A DNA stretch of 64,000 nucleotides from Streptomyces sp. NRRL F-6131 (GTDB lineage Bacteria; Actinomycetota; Actinomycetes; Streptomycetales; Streptomycetaceae), in NCBI GenBank assembly GCA_000719695.1, contig JOHN01000012.1, positions 140,769 to 204,768 on the forward strand, written 5' to 3'. Below the pieces are notes generated by a model, which saw nothing but the letters and a program-made list of their open reading frames with translations, was not told where the DNA came from and made no database searches. Made by a program: the position numbers and the translations under genes. The first letter of the stretch is position 1, and each line of letters opens with the position of its first letter. Shown piece after piece: positions 34,527 to 41,725 of the stretch.

Positions 34527-35324
34527 ATGTCCTTCGAGGGCGCGATCCCCGAGGTGTACGAGCGGTACACGGTCCCGCTGCTCTTCCGCCCCTACGCCCG
34601 GGACCTGGCGCGGCGGCTGGCGGAGCGGCACCCGCGGGACGTCCTCGAACTCGCGGCCGGCACCGGCGCGGTCACCCGGGAACTGGCCGCCGTCCTGCCG
34701 CGCGACACCTCGATGACCGCGACCGACCTCAGCCGGCCGATGCTCGACCGGGCGCGGGCCCTGCCGCTCCCGCGGCCGGTGCGCTGGGTAGAGGCGGACG
34801 CGGGAGCGCTGCCCTTCCCGGACGGCTCCTGCGACGCCGTGCTCTGCCAGTTCGGCGTCATGTTCTTCCCCGACCGCCCGCGCGCCTTCGGCGAGGCCCG
34901 CCGGGTGCTGCGGCCGGGCGGTGTCCTGCTGTTCAACGTGTGGCAGGCGCTCGGGGCGAACGACTTCGTCGCCGTGACCGAGGCCGTGGCGGCCGGGCTC
35001 TTCCCCGCCGACCCGCCGGACTTCCTGAGCCGCGTCCCCTACGGCTACCACGACGTCGCCGCGATCACCCGGGACCTCGCGGCCGGCGGGTTCACGGGCG
35101 CCCCGCGGATCGAGACCGTCGCCCGGCCCGGCCGCGCCGGCTCGGCCCAGGACGTGGCGACGGCCCTCTGCCGCGGCACCCCGCTGCGGGACGAGATCGA
35201 GGCCCGGGGCGGCCGCACCCTGGACGAGGTGACCCGGGCGGTCGGGTCCGCGCTCGCCGAGCGGTTCGGCCCCGGCCCGGTCGAGGGCCCGCTGAGCGCG
35301 CTGGTGGTGACCGTCACCCGCTGA
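34527..35324 (+). CDS. Class I SAM-dependent methyltransferase
   Basis: 265 residues. DVLELAAGTGAVTRELA (about 36-52) is motif I, MTATDLSRPML the ribose loop, ADAGALPFPDGSCDAVLCQFG motif II/III pieces and EARRVLRPGGVLLFNVW motif post-III, all as in UbiE/methyltransferase-11 proteins. GGGAGG precedes ATG 34527. It acts in the cytoplasm on an unknown small molecule. Divergent from the XRE gene and 86 bases before an SRPBCC gene, with which it may be co-transcribed. Confidence 0.85.
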   Translation: MSFEGAIPEVYERYTVPLLFRPYARDLARRLAERHPRDVLELAAGTGAVTRELAAVLPRDTSMTATDLSRPMLDRARALPLPRPVRWVEADAGALPFPDGSCDAVLCQFGVMFFPDRPRAFGEARRVLRPGGVLLFNVWQALGANDFVAVTEAVAAGLFPADPPDFLSRVPYGYHDVAAITRDLAAGGFTGAPRIETVARPGRAGSAQDVATALCRGTPLRDEIEARGGRTLDEVTRAVGSALAERFGPGPVEGPLSALVVTVTR

Positions 35325-35409
35325 CGCCCCGCGGCATCGAGCACGCCATCATGATCGGACACCGCGCACCGCGGTCTCGCGTCATCACCGGCGGCAGGGG
35401 AGAACGGCC

Positions 35410-35823
35410 ATCGCGACCATCGTTGTGGACATCGTCATCGCATCCGGCGCCGAGGACGTGTGGGACGCCGTCCGGGACGTGGGCGCGGTGCACGAGCGCC
35501 TCGTGCCCGGCTACGTCCTGGACGTCCGCATGGACGGCGACACCCGGTACCTGACGGTGCCCGGCGGCGCCGTCGTCCGGGAGCTGATCGTCAGTGTGGA
35601 CGACGGCCTCCGCCGGCTCGCCTACTCGGCGGTCGAGGGGTTCAGGATTCCCCTCACCCACCACCACGCCTCGTTCCAGGTCTTCCCCGAGGGGCCGGGG
35701 CGCTGCCGACTGGTCTGGATCACCGATGTGCTGCCGCACGACATGGTCGAGCAGGTCCGCCCGCGCGTCGTCCGCGGCTCCCAGGTCATGAAGGAGACCC
35801 TGGAGCGGCGGGCCGTGCGCTGA
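35410..35823 (+). CDS. SRPBCC-family protein with possible non-canonical ATC start
   Basis: 136-138 residues. The START-like fold is visible in VDIVIASGAEDVWDAVRDVGAVHERLVPGY (spread over strand 1 and helix 1) and HHHASFQVFPEG / CRLVWITDVLPH. Homologues I recall begin M-A-T-I-V-V-D-I. Here the matching codon at 35410 is ATC, standing six bases after AGGGGAGA, while the next usable start, GTG 35425, has no ribosome site and removes strand 1. Either ATC initiates or expression is reduced. Ligand unknown. Confidence 0.75.
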   Translation: MATIVVDIVIASGAEDVWDAVRDVGAVHERLVPGYVLDVRMDGDTRYLTVPGGAVVRELIVSVDDGLRRLAYSAVEGFRIPLTHHHASFQVFPEGPGRCRLVWITDVLPHDMVEQVRPRVVRGSQVMKETLERRAVR

Positions 35824-35862
35824 GACCCGGTCATGGCACGGTGGCGGGCGCGAGGTCCGGCG

Positions 35863-36570
35863 CTACCAGGGCAGGGGTTCCCCGTCGCGGAAGAACCCGC
35901 CGGTCGGACCGGAGTCCGGCAGCGTGGCGGCCCAGACGATGCCGGCGGCGCCCCGGGCGACGGGTGCGCCGCCCGGGCCGCCCATGTCGGTGGCGATCCA
36001 GCCGGGGCAGACGGCGTTGACCAGGATCCGGTCCGCGCGCAGTTCGTCGGCGAGCTTGCGGGTGAGGGCGTTGAGGGCCGCCTTCGACACCCCGTAGGCG
36101 GGCGTCCCGCCCGACATGTGCGCCAGGGAGCCGGACTCGCTGGACACGTTCACCACGCGGGGGTGGGCCGAGCGCCGCAGCAGCGGCACCAACGCCTGCG
36201 CGGTCCGCCACGCGCCGAGGAGGTTGGTCTCCAGGGTACGGCCGACCTCGTCGAGGTCGACGTCGGTGGCGCGTTCACCGAGGTCGTAGTTGACGGCGGC
36301 GTTGTTGACGAGCACATCCAGGCGGCCGAACTCCGCCTCCACGGTTCGGGCCAGGGCACGGACGCCGTCGGCGTCGGTGACGTCCAGTCGACGCGGCAGC
36401 AGCGTGCCGGGCAGACCGGGGGACAGCTCGACGGCGGCCCGTTCGGCGTCCGCCGGACGGCGCGCGCACAGCAGGACGGTGTGGCCGAGCTCGGTGAGCC
36501 GGCGCGCGGTCTCGCGTCCGATTCCCCGGTTGGCGCCGGTGACCAGCGATACCGGCGGGGTGGTGCTCAT
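35863..36570 (-). CDS. SDR-family NAD(P)-dependent oxidoreductase
   Basis: 235 residues. TGANRGIG (about 11-18) binds the cofactor, NNAAVNYDL is the NNAG-type segment, and the catalytic set is S (VNVSSESGS), Y and K in YGVSK. CARRPAD after strand 2 suggests NADPH preference. The C-terminus FFRDGEPLPW is typical of carbonyl-reductase-like SDRs in actinomycetes that act on small ketones. GAGGAGAAC precedes ATG 36570. It is divergent from the protease locus and probably unrelated to it. Confidence 0.88.
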   Translation of the reverse strand: MSTTPPVSLVTGANRGIGRETARRLTELGHTVLLCARRPADAERAAVELSPGLPGTLLPRRLDVTDADGVRALARTVEAEFGRLDVLVNNAAVNYDLGERATDVDLDEVGRTLETNLLGAWRTAQALVPLLRRSAHPRVVNVSSESGSLAHMSGGTPAYGVSKAALNALTRKLADELRADRILVNAVCPGWIATDMGGPGGAPVARGAAGIVWAATLPDSGPTGGFFRDGEPLPW

Positions 36571-36750
36571 GGTTCTCCTCGGTGGGACGATCGGGATGTG
36601 AGGGGCACGATAGGCCGTCGTCCCGCCCGCGGGGATCGGGCGCAGGTCGCGGGCGAGCCGGGGCCGCGGACGTAGTCCCCCCGCAGGAGCCGCACCGCGG
36701 GCACTCTCCGGAGCCACCGTGACGGTCGGTTACCCGGCCCCGGCGGTCGG

Positions 36751-36779
36751 ATGACGGCGATCCCCGGCCGGTCTATGCT
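36751..36779 (+). promoter_or_regulatory. Candidate promoter of the PatG-like peptide locus
   Basis: ATGACG (36751-36756), a 17-base spacer and TATGCT (36774-36779) match a housekeeping-type promoter in four and five positions. This favours a start codon downstream of it rather than the ATG at 36751. Confidence 0.45.
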
Positions 36780-36819
36780 GGAAGGGAACCCGTGTGCGAC
36801 AGCGAATCCGGTGATCACC

Positions 36820-37782
36820 ATGTGGTCCCACAATCCGGGCTCCGAACTTTCGTCCACCGCGTCGACGACGTCCGCCACGCCCACCGCTCCCGCCGCGCCG
36901 GTCGCCGGTACCCCGCTGGGGCTGGTCGGCCTCGCGGCGCTGATGGAACGCAGTCGTGGGCGTCCGGACATCGGCGTGGGGCTGATCGACGGCCCGGTGG
37001 CGCTCGGCCATCCCGCCCTCGCGGCCGAACAGGTGCGTGAGGTGCCGGCCGGGCCGCCGCCGGGCTGCCGGGACACCGCGAGCGCGTCCTGTCGGCACGG
37101 CACCTTCGTCGCGGGCATCCTGGTCGGCCGTCGCGGCTCGCAGGCGCCCGGCATCTGCCCGGACTGCGTCCTGCTGGTCCGGCCGGTCTTCGGCGAGACG
37201 GCTCCGGGTCCCGGCCCGATGCCGACCGCGACGCCGGACGACCTGGCGGCGGCGCTGCTCGCCACGGTCACCGCCGGCGCGCGCGTGGTGAACGTCAGCG
37301 CCGACCTGCGCTGGTCCTCCGTGCGGGAGCGGAACGCCCTGACGGAGGCGCTGGACCACGCGCGACGACGAGGAGTGATCGTCGTGGCCGCCGCCGGGAA
37401 CCAGGGCGCGGTGGGCGGTTCGACGCTCACCCGGCACCCCGCGGTGTTACCGGTCGCGGCCTGCGACGTGCACGGCCGGCTGCTGGGCTACTCCAACCTC
37501 GGTGCCTCGATCGCCCGCAACGGGGTTCGGGCGCCCGGCGAGGGTGTGGTCGGCCCGACCACCGGGCGGTCGGAGCCGATCAGTGGCACCAGCGTGGCCG
37601 CCCCCCTGGTCACCGGGACCGTCGCCCTGCTCTGGTCGATCCGCCCCGACGCCGGCGCCGCCGCGGTCCGGGACGCCGTCCTGAATGCCGCCCTGAACGC
37701 CGCCCCGGGACACCGCGCGGTGGTCCCGCCCCTGCTGGACGCCTGGGGCGCCTACCTCCGCCTGGCCGCCGGGAACCCCTGA
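36820..37782 (+). CDS. Subtilisin-like (S8) protease, PatA/PatG-type
   Basis: 320 residues from ATG 36820 (ATG 36751 and 36775 are in frame but overlap the likely promoter). Catalytic triad: D57 (GLIDGPVAL), H93 (CRHGTFVAG) and S258 (SGTSVAAPLV); oxyanion Asn in AAAGNQG. No signal peptide or propeptide is evident, which suits the cytoplasmic proteases that cut cyanobactin precursors. Several Cys (CPDC) lie between triad residues. It heads a set of five same-strand genes with precursor-like proteins and a PatG C-terminal homologue, so leader removal is the likely job. Confidence 0.85.
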   Translation: MWSHNPGSELSSTASTTSATPTAPAAPVAGTPLGLVGLAALMERSRGRPDIGVGLIDGPVALGHPALAAEQVREVPAGPPPGCRDTASASCRHGTFVAGILVGRRGSQAPGICPDCVLLVRPVFGETAPGPGPMPTATPDDLAAALLATVTAGARVVNVSADLRWSSVRERNALTEALDHARRRGVIVVAAAGNQGAVGGSTLTRHPAVLPVAACDVHGRLLGYSNLGASIARNGVRAPGEGVVGPTTGRSEPISGTSVAAPLVTGTVALLWSIRPDAGAAAVRDAVLNAALNAAPGHRAVVPPLLDAWGAYLRLAAGNP

Positions 37783-37826
37783 CCCGACCGCGACGCGGTC
37801 GAGGCAGGACGAGGAAGGGAGACGCC

Positions 37827-38057
37827 GTGCAACACCGACCCGGGCCGACTGCCCCGCAGGACCCGCCATCCCCCGCACCCACCCGCTCCCGTCCCCGGGT
37901 GCGGCTGCCCGGCTTCGTCTCCGACGAGGAGATCGGCCTCGGCGACGTCGTCAAACACGCGACCGCGAGCCTCGGTGTCCGGCCGTGCGGCGGATGCGAG
38001 CGGCGGGCCGAAGCGCTCAACCGGTGGGTGGGGTTCGGTGGTCGCCGGGATTCCTGA
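37827..38057 (+). CDS. 76-residue protein with LPGF leader motif (peptide 1)
   Basis: GTG start with GGGAGACG upstream, 44 bases after the protease stop. A Pro/Arg-rich N-terminus (1-26) leads to RLPGFVSDEEIGLGD, which lines up with the LPGFxAEAS[IL] motif of the two later peptides. Then comes VRPCGGCERRAEALNRW, a CxxC-containing segment I have seen in other small actinobacterial proteins of unknown role. It may be a precursor, or a carrier that uses the same recognition motif. Function unknown. Confidence 0.65.
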   Translation: MQHRPGPTAPQDPPSPAPTRSRPRVRLPGFVSDEEIGLGDVVKHATASLGVRPCGGCERRAEALNRWVGFGGRRDS

Positions 38058-38080
38058 CACCGCGAAGCGGCGCACCCGCC

Positions 38081-38120
38081 GCACGGACCCGCACGGACCC
38101 GCACGGACCCGCACGGACCA
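38081..38120. repeat. Tandem repeat, four copies of gcacggaccc
   Basis: Three exact 10-base copies and a fourth with one change, in the gap between peptide 1 and the PatG-like gene. Strong secondary structure on the message is not expected from this repeat alone; role unknown. Confidence 0.7.
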
Positions 38121-38209
38121 CTGCGGCCGCCCGGGCGGCAGAGGAGGCGCGGTCTTGCAGGAGGCGGGGGCAGCACAGCACGGACGGACCGCAAGAAGGG
38201 AACGGACCG

Positions 38210-38245
38210 ATGACGCGAGTGACCGAGGTGGTGCGCGATGGCTGA
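38210..38245 (+). CDS. Possible 11-residue upstream ORF coupled to the PatG-like gene
   Basis: ATG 38210 with AAGGGA upstream reads MTRVTEVVRDG and stops at TGA 38243-38245, overlapping the first codons of the next gene (ATG 38238). Such an overlap can couple translation. It may be chance. Confidence 0.3.
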   Translation: MTRVTEVVRDG

Positions 38246-39218
38246 GCAGGCCACGGAGCTGACGCAGCAGCCGACGGAGCCGGTGGCACCACCACCGTCC
38301 GTCGCGACCCCGGCCCCGGTGGCCCCGACCGCCCCGCCGCCCGCGGGACCGCCGGAACCGTCGCGGCTGCTCACGCCGGCCGGGTCCGCCCCGGAGGAGC
38401 ACATCTGTCCGGCCTGTGCCGGCTCGACGGGTTCCGGCGGCGCCGTACCGCCCCGCCACGTCTACGCGCTGGGCCGGATCGAGGTCCGCTTCCCCACCCT
38501 CGGATTGGAGAAGGAGTACAGCCAGGTCGGAGGTCGCACCGACGCGGTCGGGCTGACCGACCGGGAGCTGCTGCACGCCACGCTCTCCGACCCCGCCAAC
38601 CGTTACCTGGCCCGGCAGTTGTGCTGGGTGCTGACCGTCGAGGGCCTGGAGACGTACCTGCTCCACCCGCGCGACCCCGCCGACCTGTCCCTGCTGATCG
38701 AGGCGGTGCGGCCGTCGCCCGGCCTCTCCGACCTGGACGTGGTGATCGGCGTGCGCGGTCCGGTCGCCGGGCCGGACCACTGCAACGGCCTGATGGTGCC
38801 CGTCGTGCTGTTCGACCAGATCTACTCCTTCGACCGGAACGCCCTGATCGACAGCCTGCCGGTCCCCGACGACGTCGAGGGCGATCGCTACCGCGTCACG
38901 GCGGAGGAGGTCTTCCACCGCACCCTCCAACTGTCCGACAACGCCGGGGCCACGGACGAGCACCGTGCGCTCAACTACCTCGCCGTGCGGTACCCGGCCG
39001 TCTACCACTGGGCGGCCAGGGCCCATGCCGACAACAAGTCGCTGACCGGGGTCGAGGTGCGGCCCTCCCGACTGGGCGGCAGCCGGACCGTCGTGGACGT
39101 CGTCTTCTCCTACACCGACCGCGGGACGGACGTCACCGACAAGTGCTTCGTCCGGGTGGACGTGAGCGAACGGTTCCCCTTCCTGGTCAGCAAACTCCAG
39201 CCCTACTACGACCGCTGA
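38238..39218 (+). CDS. Stand-alone homologue of the PatG C-terminal region
   Basis: 326 residues. A Pro/Ala-rich linker (10-55) and HICPACAGS (C57, C60) precede the core, which starts HVYALGRIEVRFPTLGLEKEY and runs through NRYLARQLCWVLTVEGLETYLL, GVRGPVAGPDHCNGLMVPVV, VEVRPSRLGGSR and FVRVDVSERFPFLVSKLQPYY. This is the domain that follows the protease in cyanobactin maturation protein PatG; in actinomycetes it is found separately and labelled PatG family. Its role is unknown even in cyanobacteria. Separation from the protease gene suggests the two form a complex. Confidence 0.8.
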   Translation: MAEQATELTQQPTEPVAPPPSVATPAPVAPTAPPPAGPPEPSRLLTPAGSAPEEHICPACAGSTGSGGAVPPRHVYALGRIEVRFPTLGLEKEYSQVGGRTDAVGLTDRELLHATLSDPANRYLARQLCWVLTVEGLETYLLHPRDPADLSLLIEAVRPSPGLSDLDVVIGVRGPVAGPDHCNGLMVPVVLFDQIYSFDRNALIDSLPVPDDVEGDRYRVTAEEVFHRTLQLSDNAGATDEHRALNYLAVRYPAVYHWAARAHADNKSLTGVEVRPSRLGGSRTVVDVVFSYTDRGTDVTDKCFVRVDVSERFPFLVSKLQPYYDR

Positions 39219-39274
39219 GTCGGCCGGGGGCGCACCCGCTCCCCCGGAGACGTCCGAGTGAGGAGGCAGTCGAG

Positions 39275-39700
39275 ATGAGAATGCCCGGATTCGTCGCCGA
39301 GGCGTCGATCGGCCCGCCGGGCGGGCCCTACCGCACCAGTGCCGGTCCAGCCGGCCCGCTCACCGCCGCGCAGCAGCAGGTGGTGCTCCCGGCCCAGTCC
39401 GAAGTGTTCTGCGGCGTCTGCGCCCTGGGCGGCTTCGGCTGCGGCAAGGAGTGTCACGACTGCGGTCCGTGGGGATGGTTCGAGTGCTGCGACAGCGTCT
39501 GCACCGAGACTCTCAGCGCGTCGCCCCCCGCCCAGGCGTACTCCGCCGGGACGTCGCACGGCCGGGGCACCGGTGACGGCTGCATCCCGAACTGTGTGTG
39601 CATCACCGCCGAGGGCTGTCCCTGCTGCAACAGCGGGGACCTCAAGTCCGGGGGCGGCCTGAAGGAGTCGACGATCCGGTTCAAGGGTCCGAAGGGATGA
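39275..39700 (+). CDS. 141-residue Cys-rich protein with leader motif (peptide 2), candidate precursor
   Basis: AGGAGGCAG precedes ATG 39275. Residues 1-22 (MRMPGFVAEASI then six residues and YRTS) align without gaps with the first 22 residues of peptide 3. The rest holds 14 Cys at 46, 49, 56, 60, 63, 71, 72, 76, 103, 107, 109, 115, 117 and 118, in two dense clusters (FCGVCALGGFGC; PNCVCITAEGCPCC) separated by a Ser/Gly-rich linker. The pattern suits disulphides, metal binding or enzymatic Cys modification. No similar known bacteriocin was recognised. Confidence 0.72.
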   Translation: MRMPGFVAEASIGPPGGPYRTSAGPAGPLTAAQQQVVLPAQSEVFCGVCALGGFGCGKECHDCGPWGWFECCDSVCTETLSASPPAQAYSAGTSHGRGTGDGCIPNCVCITAEGCPCCNSGDLKSGGGLKESTIRFKGPKG

Positions 39701-39746
39701 CCGGGACGTCGCCCGCGGTCCCGACCCGATTCGGGAGGTGTCACGC

Positions 39747-40067
39747 ATGACTCTGCCCGGTTTCTCGGCGGAGGCGTCACTCGACCGGGCGGTCGGGTGC
39801 TACCGGACCTCGGTGGCGCGGCCTCCGGGGCATCCCGCCTCCGCGGTGTTCCCGTCCGGCCGCGCCCACCGGGCCGGCCCCGGACGCCCCCAGGCGCCCG
39901 GCCTGTTCCGGTGGTGCGAGGCGTACCGCCAGGAGTGCTATCTGCGCGCGTTCCTCTGCCACGCCTCGGACCCGCAGCCCGGCTTCCCGTCCTTCTGCGA
40001 CCTCGAACTGTGGAGCTGCCTGACGGCGGTCCCGCCGTGCGGGCCGTACTGGACGGCCCCCTCGTAG
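39747..40067 (+). CDS. 106-residue protein with leader motif and seven Cys (peptide 3), candidate precursor
   Basis: GGGAGGTG before ATG 39747 decides the start over GTG 39738. The leader MTLPGFSAEASL, six residues, then YRTS matches peptide 2 position for position. Seven Cys lie at 18, 57, 64, 71, 84, 91 and 98, the last six nearly evenly spaced (C-x6-C-x6-C-x12-C-x6-C-x6-C), which suggests a small disulphide-bonded or modified core from about residue 50. Last gene before a strong terminator. Confidence 0.72.
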   Translation: MTLPGFSAEASLDRAVGCYRTSVARPPGHPASAVFPSGRAHRAGPGRPQAPGLFRWCEAYRQECYLRAFLCHASDPQPGFPSFCDLELWSCLTAVPPCGPYWTAPS

Positions 40068-40100
40068 GCCCGGCCCGTCCGCCCCTTCCACCTGTCCGAA

Positions 40101-40132
40101 CTGTCCGCTCGGCCGGCCGGCCGAGCGGACAG
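40101..40132 (+). terminator. Terminator of the PatG-like peptide operon
   Basis: Perfect 32-base palindrome: ctgtccgctcggccgg followed at once by its complement. Located 34 bases after the peptide 3 stop. Confidence 0.75.
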
Positions 40133-40295
40133 CACCTCCTCGGCGACGTTCGCGGTGTCCACGAAGGTCACCCTCGGCTCCAGGGCGTGCGGCATCATCG
40201 GCCGCCCCTGGCCGAGGCCCAGCGTCCAGCCGTGGGCCGATAAGCTCACCCGACTCGGTAGACCCGCGTGCACGAGGAACAACGGAGAGAGCAGC

Positions 40296-40736
40296 ATGGC
40301 GATTCAGCGGATGGACAACGTCGGAATCGTGGTCGAGGACATGGACGCCGCCGTCGCGTTCTTCGTGGAACTCGGTATGGAGCTGGAGGGCAGGTCGGAG
40401 GTCGAGGGCCTGTTCGCCGACCAGTGCACGGGGCTGGACGGCGTCCGCTGCGAGATCGCGATGGTCCGGACCCCCGACGGTCACGGTCGGCTGGAGCTGG
40501 CGAAGTACCACCACCCCGCGGTGATCGTCGACGGGCCGCGCAACCGGCCGCACAACGTCCTGGGCACGCACCGCGTGATGTTCGCCGTCGACGACCTCGA
40601 GGACACGGTGGCCCGCCTGCGCCCGCACGGCGCCGAACTCGTCGGCGAGATCGCCCGGTTCGAGGACATCTTCCTGCTCTGCTACGTCCGCGGCCCGGGG
40701 GGCATCATCGTCGGACTGGCCGAGGAACTGCGCTGA
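40296..40736 (+). CDS. VOC-family protein (glyoxalase/dioxygenase fold)
   Basis: 146 residues. MDNVGIVVEDMDAAVAFFVELGM starts the first beta-alpha-beta-beta unit and THRVMFAVDDLEDTVARLRPHGAEL the second; possible metal ligands are E57-region CEIAMV, LELAKYHHP and the GGIIVGLAEEL end. GGAGAGAGC precedes ATG 40296. VOC proteins include glyoxalases, ring-cleaving dioxygenases and resistance proteins; nothing here narrows it down. Stand-alone gene after the peptide operon terminator. Confidence 0.85.
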   Translation: MAIQRMDNVGIVVEDMDAAVAFFVELGMELEGRSEVEGLFADQCTGLDGVRCEIAMVRTPDGHGRLELAKYHHPAVIVDGPRNRPHNVLGTHRVMFAVDDLEDTVARLRPHGAELVGEIARFEDIFLLCYVRGPGGIIVGLAEELR

Positions 40737-40779
40737 GCGCGGGCGCGTCGGCGTCGGCGTCGGCGAGGCCCGGTACGGC

Positions 40780-41502
40780 TCAGCGCGGCCGGTCGTACTG
40801 CCAGTCCCAGGGGACGGCGGCGAACACCGGGGCGTCGGCCGCGCGCCGGAGCCGGTACGGGCCGCAGGCGCGGTCGAACCGGGCCCGGCTGCCCGGGGCG
40901 GCCCCGCGCAGGTCGGCGATTACGGCGTTGTCGGGGACGCTCCGGGCCAGGGCGGCGAGCACCGGGTCGGGGTCGACCGGAGTACCGGCGCCTTCGTCGC
41001 GCAGCGCGGACGCCGGGTGCAGGACGAGCTCGGGGCCGTCGGGGTGCAGGGCGTCCCAGAACTCGTCCGCGTAGGGCTGGACGCCGTCCTCGAAGCCGAC
41101 CTCGTCCACCAGCTCCTCGGCCGTGGTGACCAGCCGGTCCAGCCAGTCCGCGAGCGAGCCGGCCTGGACGTACAGGCCGCCCTCCCGGTACTGCATGAGC
41201 ACCTGGCCCCAGCTCCCGTCCGGGGCGACGTCCACCCAGGTCAGCCCGCCGCCGCCGTCGTCCGACACCACGTGGCCCGGCTCGGGGAGCGCGGGACTGC
41301 GCCGGCGCGGATGCCCCGTCAGGCGGACCTCCACCGGCGGTACGGAGAAGCCGCCCAGGTGGCGCAGGAGTTCGCGCTCGGCGGCGCCGGGACCGGTGGT
41401 GTCGGCGTCGCCGGCGTCCACACCGGGGCGGACGGCGACGTCGAACGGGACGCGCGCGGCCAGCGAGCGCAGCCGCCTGGCCAGGGATTGACCGGTGATC
41501 AT
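40780..41502 (-). CDS. Protein of unknown function, possibly SMI1/KNR4 (SUKH)-like
   Basis: 240 residues, no signal peptide or membrane segment. The central part (YREGGLYVQAGSLADWLDRL) resembles the core of SUKH/SMI1-type proteins, which often serve as immunity or scaffold proteins, but the match is weak. The N-terminus (MITGQSLARRLRSLAARV) is amphipathic. No toxin gene is next to it. It converges on the VOC gene. Treat as hypothetical. Confidence 0.55.
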   Translation of the reverse strand: MITGQSLARRLRSLAARVPFDVAVRPGVDAGDADTTGPGAAERELLRHLGGFSVPPVEVRLTGHPRRRSPALPEPGHVVSDDGGGGLTWVDVAPDGSWGQVLMQYREGGLYVQAGSLADWLDRLVTTAEELVDEVGFEDGVQPYADEFWDALHPDGPELVLHPASALRDEGAGTPVDPDPVLAALARSVPDNAVIADLRGAAPGSRARFDRACGPYRLRRAADAPVFAAVPWDWQYDRPR

Positions 41503-41725
41503 GGCGTCACGCTACCGGAGCCGACGGACCGCCCGCCCCCGGACCGTCCCGGACCGCCCCGCACCGCCCCGGCACCGCCCGACGGATCGGCCGGGCGGGT
41601 GCCCGTCGGCGCGGGAACACCGCACGGAACCGCTCCACCCGCTATCCAGGGTGCATGCCGCTCTCGCACCCCAGCAGTCCCGGACGACTCCCCGGCCCGC
41701 CCTCCGCGGTCGACGGCGGTGCGGC

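Noticed and set aside
36751..36819. Upstream in-frame ATGs (36751, 36775) as starts of the S8 protease
   Set aside because: They overlap a plausible promoter (ATGACG-17-TATGCT); the extra residues show no signal peptide or conserved feature.
37975..38262. Overlapping frames of about 90 codons between peptide 1 and the PatG-like gene
   Set aside because: They translate the decanucleotide repeat into a low-complexity tract and lack ribosome sites.
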